From: Bacteroidales bacterium
GTDB lineage: Bacteria > Bacteroidota > Bacteroidia > Bacteroidales > JAOZTL01
Assembly: GCA_029942205.1 (NCBI GenBank)
Contig: JAOZTL010000260.1
Location: 1-5,165 of the forward strand
Reading direction: 5' to 3'
Length of the DNA stretch: 5,165 nucleotides
Part shown: piece by piece, positions 1 through 4,938 of the stretch
Layout: each line of letters opens with the position of its first letter
Position numbering within the stretch: position 1 is the first letter of the stretch
Translations under genes and position numbers: made by a program
The notes under the pieces: generated by a model
What the model was told of the DNA's origin: nothing
Databases searched by the model: none
What the model saw: only the letters and a program-made list of their open reading frames with translations

Positions 1-136
1 ATAATGCAATTGTTTTACCTACCGATTCTTCCCATGATTTCACCAAACTGTGTTCCTTCAAGCGTTGGTCAATTCCAATTGCTTTCAAATATTCTTTAAT
101 GACAGCACCTATGGGTTGTGTTTTTTGTTTTCGCAT
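1..136 (-). CDS. DciA-like DUF721 protein, N-terminal part, cut by left window edge
   Basis: Reading the minus strand from the ATG at 136-134 gives 45 codons with no stop before the window ends. The protein begins MRKQKTQPIGAVIKEYLKAI and continues through a SWEESVGK stretch (W35, G40). This layout, a short basic start, a helix with an I-K-E-Y-L-K pattern, G-I-D, then W-E-x-x-V-G, is what I recognise as the start of Bacteroidota DUF721 proteins, which are about 95-100 residues long. DUF721 is related to DciA, the protein that helps load the replicative helicase DnaB in bacteria lacking DnaC. The family call is by recognition; the helicase-loading role is inferred from the family. It is divergent from the HAD gene, with 78 bp between the two starts. 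A TAnnTTTG box lies about 50 bp upstream of the ATG. No Shine-Dalgarno is seen. The C-terminal half lies outside the window. Confidence 0.82.
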   Translation of the reverse strand, partial: MRKQKTQPIGAVIKEYLKAIGIDQRLKEHSLVKSWEESVGKTIAL

Positions 137-156
137 AATTTTTTGATTTATAATTG
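125..156 (+). promoter_or_regulatory. Weak candidate promoter for the HAD gene
   Basis: On the plus strand TTG (125-127) is followed after 21 bp by TATAATTG (149-156), which fits TAnnTTTG except for A in place of the first T of the TTTG. Spacing suits a Bacteroidota -33/-7 pair. The -33 part would lie within the first codons of the divergent DciA-like gene. In such AT-rich DNA a near match arises easily by chance. Confidence 0.2.
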
Positions 157-168
157 GTATTAAATACT

Positions 169-178
169 GTCTCGAGAC
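169..178. promoter_or_regulatory. 10-bp perfect palindrome GTCTCGAGAC, possible operator
   Basis: GTCTCGAGAC is self-complementary over all ten bases and is GC-rich compared with its AT-rich surroundings. It sits at the predicted transcription start of the DciA-like gene, just downstream of the TACCTTTG box, and 37 bp before the HAD start. A dimeric repressor could bind here and affect both divergent genes. That role is inference from position and symmetry only. Confidence 0.25.
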
Positions 179-184
179 TAGCAA

Positions 185-192
185 CAAAGGTA
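185..192 (-). promoter_or_regulatory. Bacteroidota -7 box for the DciA-like gene
   Basis: The minus strand reads TACCTTTG, a perfect match to the TAnnTTTG -7 element used by the primary sigma factor of Bacteroidota. Transcription would start near 178-182, giving a leader of about 45 nt before the ATG at 136. I do not see a clear TTG -33 element about 20 bp further upstream, which lowers confidence. Confidence 0.4.
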
Positions 193-214
193 GAAAGACT
201 TTTTTGAAGTTAAT

Positions 215-1048
215 ATGAAAAGAATGAAAATTATGATAAAAGTCGTATTTACTGATTTAGATGGAACATTATTGACTGATAATAAGCAGATTAGTGATTT
301 AGATATTGATACTTTTAATAAGTTAGGAGAGCAGAATATTATTCGAGTAGCAGCAACTGGGCGTTCATTATTTTTATCTAAGCAAGTGTTACACCCTGAT
401 TTTCCAATTGATTATTTGATTTTTTCAAATGGAGCAGGCGTTTTTGATTGGAAAAAAAGAAAAATACTGCATGAGATTCATTTAGAAAAATCTATAGTAC
501 AACAAGTTGCAGAACTTTTGATTAATGAAAAACTTCATTTTTCGGTGCAAGATAAAATTCCCAATAATCACTTTTTTTGGTATCATCAAGCCGAATCACT
601 TAACGAAGATATGGCTTTACGAAATAAGCTTCATCAATTGCATTGTCGCTCATTATCAACTATTTGGGAATTATCGGAAGCTTGTCAGTTTATTGTAAGT
701 TTTCGGCATGATGAGATGAAATTTGAACGGATAAAATCTTTATTATCAGGCATTAATGTTGTTCGGACAACATCTCCTGTTCATTCTGAATTTACATGGA
801 TGGAGTTATTTCCTCCTCTCGTATCAAAAAGTTTCGGAATAGCCAAATTATGTGAAATATTGAATATAAAACAAAGTGAAACAGCCAGTTTGGGGAATGA
901 TTTCAATGATCTCGAAATGTTGGCTTGGACAAAACATAGCTTTGTCGTAGCCAACAGTGTTGCCGATTTGCTTGCTCGTTATTCGGTTGTGAAAAGCAAT
1001 AATGAGTCAGGATTTAGTGATTTTGTGTCCTCTATTATTGATTTGTAA
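215..1048 (+). CDS. Cof-type HAD-superfamily phosphatase
   Basis: This 277-residue protein is a HAD hydrolase of the Cof (IIB) class, cytoplasmic Mg-dependent phosphatases that act on sugar phosphates, nucleotides or similar small metabolites. Motif I is DLDGTLL with D14 (nucleophile) and D16. Motif II is ATGR with T48. Motif III is K205 in SKSFG. Motif IV is GNDFNDLEML at 227-236. The long insert between motifs II and III (about 80-195) is the C2 cap expected for Cof proteins, and total length is normal for the family. In motif IV the first acid of the usual GDxxND is N228, while N231 and D232 are kept; as I recall, the GNDxND form is common in Bacteroidota relatives. The true start may be the third in-frame ATG at 233 (MIKVVFTDLDGTLL), since Cof proteins usually begin four to eight residues before motif I. 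No signal peptide is present. The substrate cannot be read from the sequence. The gene appears to stand alone, converging on the thioredoxin-fold gene. Confidence 0.9.
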   Translation: MKRMKIMIKVVFTDLDGTLLTDNKQISDLDIDTFNKLGEQNIIRVAATGRSLFLSKQVLHPDFPIDYLIFSNGAGVFDWKKRKILHEIHLEKSIVQQVAELLINEKLHFSVQDKIPNNHFFWYHQAESLNEDMALRNKLHQLHCRSLSTIWELSEACQFIVSFRHDEMKFERIKSLLSGINVVRTTSPVHSEFTWMELFPPLVSKSFGIAKLCEILNIKQSETASLGNDFNDLEMLAWTKHSFVVANSVADLLARYSVVKSNNESGFSDFVSSIIDL

Positions 1049-1089
1049 TAGAATAATCGTTATAATTAAGTAGGACAAAATTAATTGCA

Positions 1090-1101
1090 AAGCAACATCA
1101 A
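1090..1101 (-). repeat. 12-bp repeat TTGATGTTGCTT, copy A
   Basis: The minus strand reads TTGATGTTGCTT, starting 15 bases past the thioredoxin-fold gene stop codon. The same 12 bases occur at 3350-3361, starting 13 bases past the outer stop of the peptidase frame. Function is unknown and chance is possible. Confidence 0.25.
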
Positions 1102-1130
1102 AAAACACAAAAGACCTTATGGCGTTTTTT
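1101..1130. terminator. Weak bidirectional terminator between convergent genes
   Basis: The arms 1109-1116 (AAAAGACC) and 1121-1128 (GGCGTTTT) pair with one mismatch and one wobble around the four-base loop TTAT. T-rich runs follow on both strands (TTTTTT at 1125-1130 on plus; GTGTTTTTTG on minus). It could end both the HAD gene and the minus-strand gene. The core has only two strong C-G pairs next to the loop, so the call is tentative. The minus-strand stop codon 1117-1119 lies in the loop. Confidence 0.35.
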
Positions 1131-2148
1131 CTATTTCATTTTTGAACCATTCCGTTGTGAATGTTTTTTTGTAAGCGTCCAATTTTATAGTTTTAAATTT
1201 ATCTTCGGCAAAATAAGTAAGTGAAATTTCTATTTGTTCGGGAGTTTGGTAGCCATAGTAGCGGAATAATAATTTTCCTTCTTCGTTAAGTATCAGAAAA
1301 ACAGGAAAATGCATTTGTCCTTGTAACATTTCTATTGGGAGCTGATGATAGCCATGCGATTCGTTTTTATTTACATAATCAATGTCTAAAATACGAATAG
1401 TGTCTTTTGTACTTACATTTAATTCAGAAAAGTAGAAATTTTTATTAATATAATTTGCTACTTTAGGATTATTAAATATAGATAAACTTTGCATTGTTGC
1501 GGAGGTACTGTAATTATAATATAAATTTACAATTATTTTTTTAGGATGAACTTTTATTTGTTCAAAAATTTTCTCTAAATTAAGTCTTTTAGTGACAATT
1601 CGAGTCATGACCTGTTTTTGCCCAGGTGGGTATGTAATTTTATAATATTTGTCGAAAGTGGCAAAATCTACATGATTGTATGCTTCTTCTGCATAAAAAA
1701 TGAGGATAGAAAATAAATCGTCTCGATTTTTGTAACCAGTAAAAAGTTGTCCTGTCGCTTTTTTGTCAAATAAAAGAAAACTAGGCGTAAAAATACTGTC
1801 TCCCAGTAAGCTCGTAACTAATGGGTGGATGGTTTTGGATTCGCTTGTGTTGGAATATGTTGTTCCATCAAAAAAAGTAAGTTCATCTTTTGAATAAATA
1901 TCTATTTTTACCGAATAAAATAAAATATTAGCATAATTGTAAGCTTCGGGATTGTTTAAAATTGAGTCTTGCATGGAACATGAATCATTTTCTGAGTCAT
2001 AAAAGTAGATGAAAATTGGTTTTTGTTTTTCAATGTATTTTTTTTGTATGTCTTCTAAGTTAAGCCATTGCATACCTGTTGAATCAGGCTGTTGTGCCGA
2101 GGCAAAAAAAGTATTTAGTAAAAGGATAAATATAAGTGTATTTTTCAT
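1117..2148 (-). CDS. Secreted tandem thioredoxin-fold protein without CxxC
   Basis: This 343-residue protein starts with a signal peptide (lysine at 2, hydrophobic core about 4-15, likely cleavage after ASA at 16-18), so it should be exported to the periplasm or cell surface. The mature part is two copies of one domain, about 27-175 and 187-335. Each has a hydrophobic strand (KPIFIYFY; KKIIVNLY), a helix with an NNP turn (S62-ILNNPEAYNYAN; S223-IFNNPKVANYIN), a strand pair, then a proline before a strand (TPSFLLFD, P122; FPVFLILN, P282), and a FAE helix followed by a Y-K-rich tail. The Pro-strand and overall order match the thioredoxin fold with its cis-proline. The catalytic CxxC is absent: repeat 1 keeps one cysteine (C57, the only one in the protein) and repeat 2 has none. 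Redox chemistry of the usual kind is therefore unlikely; a binding or structural role is inferred. I do not recognise a named family. Its leader is AT-rich with no Shine-Dalgarno, and no partner gene is adjacent on the same strand. Confidence 0.8.
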   Translation of the reverse strand: MKNTLIFILLLNTFFASAQQPDSTGMQWLNLEDIQKKYIEKQKPIFIYFYDSENDSCSMQDSILNNPEAYNYANILFYSVKIDIYSKDELTFFDGTTYSNTSESKTIHPLVTSLLGDSIFTPSFLLFDKKATGQLFTGYKNRDDLFSILIFYAEEAYNHVDFATFDKYYKITYPPGQKQVMTRIVTKRLNLEKIFEQIKVHPKKIIVNLYYNYSTSATMQSLSIFNNPKVANYINKNFYFSELNVSTKDTIRILDIDYVNKNESHGYHQLPIEMLQGQMHFPVFLILNEEGKLLFRYYGYQTPEQIEISLTYFAEDKFKTIKLDAYKKTFTTEWFKNEIEKTP

Positions 2149-2171
2149 AATTTATATAATTTATTGTTTTA

Positions 2172-2184
2172 AGCACTTCGTGCT
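2172..2184. repeat. C-GAA-G mini-hairpin, copy 1
   Basis: AGCAC-TTC-GTGCT is a perfect 5-bp stem with a 3-base loop (minus strand loop GAA). It lies 24 bp upstream of the thioredoxin-fold gene start, in its likely 5' leader. Confidence 0.45.
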
Positions 2185-2343
2185 ATTTAATATACTTGTA
2201 AATTTATGTAATATAATTGTGTGTGAAAGCATGTATTCATTTTTTCAGCAAGTATTTTAGTATAATTACCGTCATTCAAAAATAAAAAAAACATCGTCAT
2301 TTTAAGAATCAAACGATAAAAAAAACAGACTATTTTGTATTCT

Positions 2344-2356
2344 CAAACTTCGTTTG
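2344..2356. repeat. C-GAA-G mini-hairpin, copy 2
   Basis: CAAAC-TTC-GTTTG is a perfect 5-bp stem with the same 3-base loop as copy 1, in the middle of the non-coding region. Confidence 0.45.
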
Positions 2357-2385
2357 TTTTATTATTTTTGTTCATCTATTATTCC

Positions 2386-2398
2386 TTTACGAAGTTAA
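2386..2398. repeat. C-GAA-G mini-hairpin, copy 3, imperfect
   Basis: TTTAC-GAA-GTTAA has the ACGAAGT core; the stem is broken by one T/T mismatch and then continues with two A-T pairs. It is read in the opposite orientation to copies 1 and 2. Confidence 0.25.
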
Positions 2399-2528
2399 TT
2401 TTAACGGAATATTAGCGACTTATCTCTTTTTTTGAGACTTATTAGAAAAAAGATTTTAAAGGAAAGGCGTAACTTACTGATTTACATTGATAATTTGTCA
2501 AAAAATGTCCAAAAATAAATATTAAAAG

Positions 2529-2539
2529 AGACGAAGTCT
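2529..2539. repeat. C-GAA-G mini-hairpin, copy 4
   Basis: AGAC-GAA-GTCT is a perfect 4-bp stem with a GAA loop. It is followed on the plus strand by GATTTTTATTTT and preceded by AAAAGAG, so it could also act as a weak terminator shielding the hemolysin III promoter from upstream transcription. Confidence 0.4.
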
Positions 2540-2556
2540 GATTTTTATTTTATTTA

Positions 2557-2587
2557 TTGTATAATTTCAAATTTTGTCGTAATATTG
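2557..2587 (+). promoter_or_regulatory. Probable promoter of the hemolysin III gene
   Basis: TTG (2557-2559) is followed after 20 bp by TAATATTG (2580-2587), which matches TAnnTTTG at all but one fixed position. The spacing fits a Bacteroidota -33/-7 promoter. Transcription would start near 2592, about 38 nt before the ATG at 2630. The weak HAD-gene candidate deviates at the same position. Confidence 0.35.
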
Positions 2588-2629
2588 CAGCTGTAAAATA
2601 ATCGACTAATTTAATCAAATATTCTAATT

Positions 2630-3277
2630 ATGACAGAAGCTTATAGTTTTCAATCTATTAAAGAAGAAATAGTAAATAGCGTAACGCATGGAATTGGGCT
2701 AATATTAAGTATTGTGGGCTTAATTTTGATGCTGTTAATTGCAACAGGTGCTGATGGTGATATTTGGCAAATAGTAAGTGTAAGTATTTATGGAGCTACG
2801 CTTATTATTCTTTATTCGGCTTCTACGTTATATCATTCTGTTCAGAAAACAGAAATAAAAAGCCGTTTGAATGTATTTGATCATTCAGCTATTTTTTTGT
2901 TGATAGCAGGAACGTATACTCCTTTCACTCTTATAACTTTACGAGGTCCTTGGGGCTGGAGTATTTTGGGTGTTATTTGGGGATTTGCTTTGCTTGGAGT
3001 AATTATGAAATTATTTTTTACAGGAAAATATGTCTATTTCTCTACATTTTTGTATATTGCAATGGGCTGGATTATTGTTATTGCAGGTAAGCCTTTGTAT
3101 GAAAATTTACCATTTGATGGTCTCATTTGGTTAATTATAGGAGGAGCTAGTTATAGTTTAGGTGTTATATTTTATTTATGGAAAAGCTTACCTTATGCAC
3201 ATGGTATTTTTCATATTTTTGTATTAGGAGGAAGTATTTTCCATTTTATGTCTATTTATTTTTATGTTTTGCAATAA
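2630..3277 (+). CDS. Hemolysin III / PAQR-family seven-helix membrane protein
   Basis: This 215-residue protein is a member of the hemolysin III (YqfA/YplQ) branch of the PAQR superfamily, which also contains the adiponectin and progestin receptors. Seven hydrophobic segments are visible at about 20-38, 47-68, 86-104, 109-127, 135-153, 164-184 and 193-213. The family's conserved polar residues are present: E12/E13 with N16 and H20 before helix 1, S65 and H69 in STLYH, D84-H85 in FDHSAIF, and H191 and H195 in AHGIFH. In PAQR proteins the histidines bind a metal at the membrane face, as in the ceramidase-like fold. Length is typical and the gene is complete. Despite the name, most members are not toxins; bacterial relatives are linked to membrane lipid and fluidity control, and the exact activity here cannot be told. 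It is transcribed alone from a promoter in the preceding non-coding region and ends at a strong terminator. Confidence 0.92.
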   Translation: MTEAYSFQSIKEEIVNSVTHGIGLILSIVGLILMLLIATGADGDIWQIVSVSIYGATLIILYSASTLYHSVQKTEIKSRLNVFDHSAIFLLIAGTYTPFTLITLRGPWGWSILGVIWGFALLGVIMKLFFTGKYVYFSTFLYIAMGWIIVIAGKPLYENLPFDGLIWLIIGGASYSLGVIFYLWKSLPYAHGIFHIFVLGGSIFHFMSIYFYVLQ

Positions 3278-3294
3278 TCATTTTGGGATTATAA

Positions 3295-3319
3295 AAAAAG
3301 GAGCTATTTGCTCCTTTTT
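3295..3319. terminator. Strong bidirectional rho-independent terminator
   Basis: AAAAAGGAGC and GCTCCTTTTT form a perfect 10-bp stem around the 5-base loop TATTT, with a five-base GC-rich core. T-runs follow on both strands (TTTTTATTTT on plus, seven T on minus). It begins 17 bp after the hemolysin III stop and lies between the convergent hemolysin III and peptidase genes, so it likely ends both transcripts. Confidence 0.9.
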
Positions 3320-3349
3320 ATTTTAAGTACTAATAATATACACGTGAGT

Positions 3350-3361
3350 AAGCAACATCAA
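3350..3361 (-). repeat. 12-bp repeat TTGATGTTGCTT, copy B
   Basis: This is the second copy of the 12-mer at 1090-1101, on the same strand and at nearly the same distance after the outer TAA of the extended peptidase frame. It lies between that stop and the strong terminator. Confidence 0.25.
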
Positions 3362-3362
3362 T

Positions 3363-3375
3363 AGAGCGAAGTTCT
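3363..3375. repeat. C-GAA-G mini-hairpin, copy 5
   Basis: AGAGC-GAA-GTTCT forms a 5-bp stem with one G-T wobble and a GAA loop. It overlaps the last base of the outer TAA (3375-3377) that ends the extended peptidase frame, so it would lie in the 3' end of that transcript. Confidence 0.35.
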
Positions 3376-3620
3376 TATTTAATGTGTTGCGTTTCGACTA
3401 GTAGCATAACCACTGATTTTCCATTACTTTTTGCACTAAATGAAATGTTAGGTAAATAAGTGACATTTTTTTCTAAAACCATGTCGTTTCCAATTGCGGT
3501 TTTTATTTTTTGTTCAAAAGTGCCTGTTCCATTTTATAATTTTTGCATGATAGATTAAATGTTTAGTTATTTTTTGGAATATAAAACACAAAAATAGTCT
3601 GTTCCAAGAGTATTATCCAT
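3375..3620 (-). pseudogene. Detached C-terminal tail of the C1 peptidase, broken by in-frame stops
   Basis: Beyond the peptidase stop at 3621-3623 the same minus-strand frame continues to a TAA at 3375-3377. It reads MDNTLGTDYFCVLYSKK, stop (3567-3569), LNI, stop (3555-3557), SIMQKL, stop (3534-3536), then 52 uninterrupted codons starting NGTGTFEQKIKTAIGND and ending VETQHIK. The pattern G-T-D-Y-x-C-V-L-Y-S-K followed by G-T-G-T-F and S-F-x-A-K-S-N-G-K-S-V-V matches, as I recall it, the end of Bacteroidota papain-like peptidases carrying a DUF4384-type domain. There is no frameshift across the 81 codons, and all interruptions are TAA, one base change from Gln, Glu or Lys codons. I read this as recent decay of the C-terminus. 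No start within it looks usable, since the pieces before the last stop are only 3-17 codons long. Confidence 0.72.
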
Positions 3621-4748
3621 TTAGATATAATGATCTTCATCAGGCAAAGCTACATTATTTTGTTTATAAGTAAGTGCAGCACTAATATTGTATTTGTATG
3701 GAAATATTTTGAATACTTTTTTCGTATTATCAGAGCCAATGGCGTATACGTAAGCAGGTTCGTTGTTGGAGATATAAATCCGAAAGCGTGTACCTGAGAC
3801 ATAAGACTGGTTCATGACATATTTTTTTCCGCTTAATGATGCAAGCATGCCGCTGCCAGTTGATTTCATGAATTTTATATTCCCCGACATATCTACAGTA
3901 TTTGGGGTGGAAACATCAGGAAAAGAGATTAATTCAAAAGCATATTTGGTGAAATTTAAAAAATCAGTGTATTTTATCCAAATATATCCGTCATTGCCCC
4001 AGTCCGTTCCCCAGCTATTTTGTATCTCGAATGCACCTCCGTACACATTATCGTCGTAGCCAATCACGCACATAGCATGACCGCCAAATGAGCCTGTATG
4101 CTTTTCTGTTGGAGTCCAGTATCCTTTAGCATCATAGAAGGAATTTGGACATTTCATACCAATAACTATCGGGTTTCCTTCAGCCAAGCTTTTTTTCATT
4201 ACTTGTAATTTGACCGAGGTAGCATCGTACGCACTGAAAAGTTTAGCATAATCTTTTATTTTGTACTTTGTTGCTTGTGAGAATAGGGTAGTGCTGATGT
4301 TTGTGGGGCAATTTTCTGATAAATCCTTATATTTTGCTACACCTTTGGTTTTGAGTACCTCCATGGCATCATCGACGTATGTACCAAATTTGCAGGAGTT
4401 GTCGTTAGAGCTTTTAATCAGCTTGTAGATAAATCCAGGCGAAAAAGCATTACTGGTAATTTGATTTTTATCAGACCAATTGTTACGTTTGGCTTCCACA
4501 ATGGTAAATGCAGCATAAGCTGATGCCCAGCCGACACAAGTACCGTAACTACCTTGGCTTTTGGGAGTTGGAGCCCATTTTTTGAGCGAAGCACTTTTTG
4601 GCAAAATATATAAATCCCTTACTAATGGGGCTTTAGCTGGAGTTTGCTCATAGGCTTGATCGTCAAATACGAGCCCTGTTCCAGGGCTTTGTCCATAATT
4701 AAATGAATGAATGGATAAAATTAAGAAAAATATAAGTAGTTTTTTCAT
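3621..4748 (-). CDS. Secreted papain-like (C1) peptidase with truncated DUF4384-like domain
   Basis: This 375-residue open frame encodes a cysteine peptidase of the papain (C1) family. A signal peptide (KK at 2-3, hydrophobic core about 4-16, cleavage near YGQ at 18-20) sends it out of the cytoplasm. The catalytic set is complete: Q65 of the oxyanion hole in SQGSYGTCVGW, nucleophile C71, H224 in GGHAM, and N244 in QNSWGTDWGNDGY. The catalytic domain spans about 45-277. A second domain from about 288, with VYAIGSD and a FKIFPYKYN strand, resembles DUF4384, a domain seen next to or fused with peptidases and caspase-like proteins. The frame ends abruptly after DEDHYI inside this domain, and the rest continues in frame past TAA codons (see 3375-3620), so the protein is probably truncated relative to its ancestor. 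It may still be active, because the lesion is far from the active site. No Shine-Dalgarno precedes the ATG. The caspase-like gene lies 190 bp upstream on the same strand. Confidence 0.85.
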   Translation of the reverse strand: MKKLLIFFLILSIHSFNYGQSPGTGLVFDDQAYEQTPAKAPLVRDLYILPKSASLKKWAPTPKSQGSYGTCVGWASAYAAFTIVEAKRNNWSDKNQITSNAFSPGFIYKLIKSSNDNSCKFGTYVDDAMEVLKTKGVAKYKDLSENCPTNISTTLFSQATKYKIKDYAKLFSAYDATSVKLQVMKKSLAEGNPIVIGMKCPNSFYDAKGYWTPTEKHTGSFGGHAMCVIGYDDNVYGGAFEIQNSWGTDWGNDGYIWIKYTDFLNFTKYAFELISFPDVSTPNTVDMSGNIKFMKSTGSGMLASLSGKKYVMNQSYVSGTRFRIYISNNEPAYVYAIGSDNTKKVFKIFPYKYNISAALTYKQNNVALPDEDHYI

Positions 4749-4798
4749 GTAGTTTTAATTTTGTAAGTTGTTGAAATTTAATTATTTCGTTGTATGGA

Positions 4799-4823
4799 GG
4801 GATTGTTCATGTTTATGAATCCC
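4799..4823. other. Imperfect hairpin in peptidase 5' leader
   Basis: GGGATT (4799-4804) pairs with AATCCC (4818-4823), and CAT (4808-4810) with ATG (4815-4817), leaving a 3-base bulge and a GTTT loop. It lies 51 bp upstream of the peptidase start and would be in its leader if transcription begins further upstream or reads through from the caspase-like gene. Confidence 0.25.
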
Positions 4824-4865
4824 ATTTTGAATTGCTAGGAAGTCATTTTTTTTAGATTTATAGGA

Positions 4866-4905
4866 ATGTAGAATATGCAAATACGATCATTTGCATATTC
4901 TGTAT
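4866..4905. repeat. Perfect 13-bp inverted repeat between caspase-like and peptidase genes
   Basis: AGAATATGCAAAT (4870-4882) and ATTTGCATATTCT (4889-4901) are perfect complements around a 6-base spacer ACGATC. With two wobble pairs and two more A-T pairs the RNA stem could reach 17 bp (4866-4905). It lies 34 bp downstream of the caspase-like stop. On the minus strand no T-run follows, so it is not a classical terminator for that gene. It could be an mRNA 3'-end stabiliser, an attenuator for the peptidase, or a protein-binding site. The rest of the 190-bp gap shows no gene. Confidence 0.65.
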
Positions 4906-4938
4906 ATTTATATTAAATTATTATTAACAATAATATGA

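Larger units (their letters stand above)
2149..2629. other. 481-bp non-coding region between divergent genes
   Basis: I find no credible gene here on either strand; open stretches are short, and the one that starts at 2009 is antisense to the thioredoxin-fold gene. The DNA is very AT-rich, with A-runs around 2281-2290 and 2318-2325. It holds four short C-GAA-G hairpin sites, listed separately, a probable promoter for the hemolysin III gene near its right end, and a TCTC-T7-GAGA hairpin at 2423-2437. I could not identify a convincing TAnnTTTG box for the minus-strand gene; TAAATTTA in its leader is the nearest match. Confidence 0.6.

Noticed and set aside
2009..2260. 83-codon plus-strand open frame
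   Set aside because: It is mostly antisense to the signal peptide end of the thioredoxin-fold gene, has an unlikely composition, and shows no recognisable domain.
2324..2336. 13-bp AACAGACTATTTT shared with the minus strand of 3591-3603
   Set aside because: It is a single AT-rich match between non-coding DNA and the peptidase tail, with no matching flanks or structure; chance is an adequate explanation.
3375..3623. TAA reassigned as a sense codon (alternative genetic code)
   Set aside because: The HAD, thioredoxin-fold, hemolysin III and caspase-like genes all end at TAA where their families should end and contain no internal TAA. The hemolysin III TAA is followed directly by a terminator, so TAA is a normal stop here.
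3814..4059. 81-codon plus-strand open frame
   Set aside because: It lies wholly antisense to the peptidase catalytic and linker region, which has clear family motifs.
4585..4592. GCGAAGC mini-hairpin core inside the peptidase gene
   Set aside because: The core arises from ordinary Ala-Ser codons and the pairing does not extend beyond two base pairs, so it was not counted with the intergenic hairpins.
4778..4825. 15-residue minus-strand open frame (MGFINMNNPSIQRNN) in the peptidase leader
   Set aside because: It has no ribosome binding site, codon run or regulatory pattern such as repeated identical codons, so a leader peptide is not supported.
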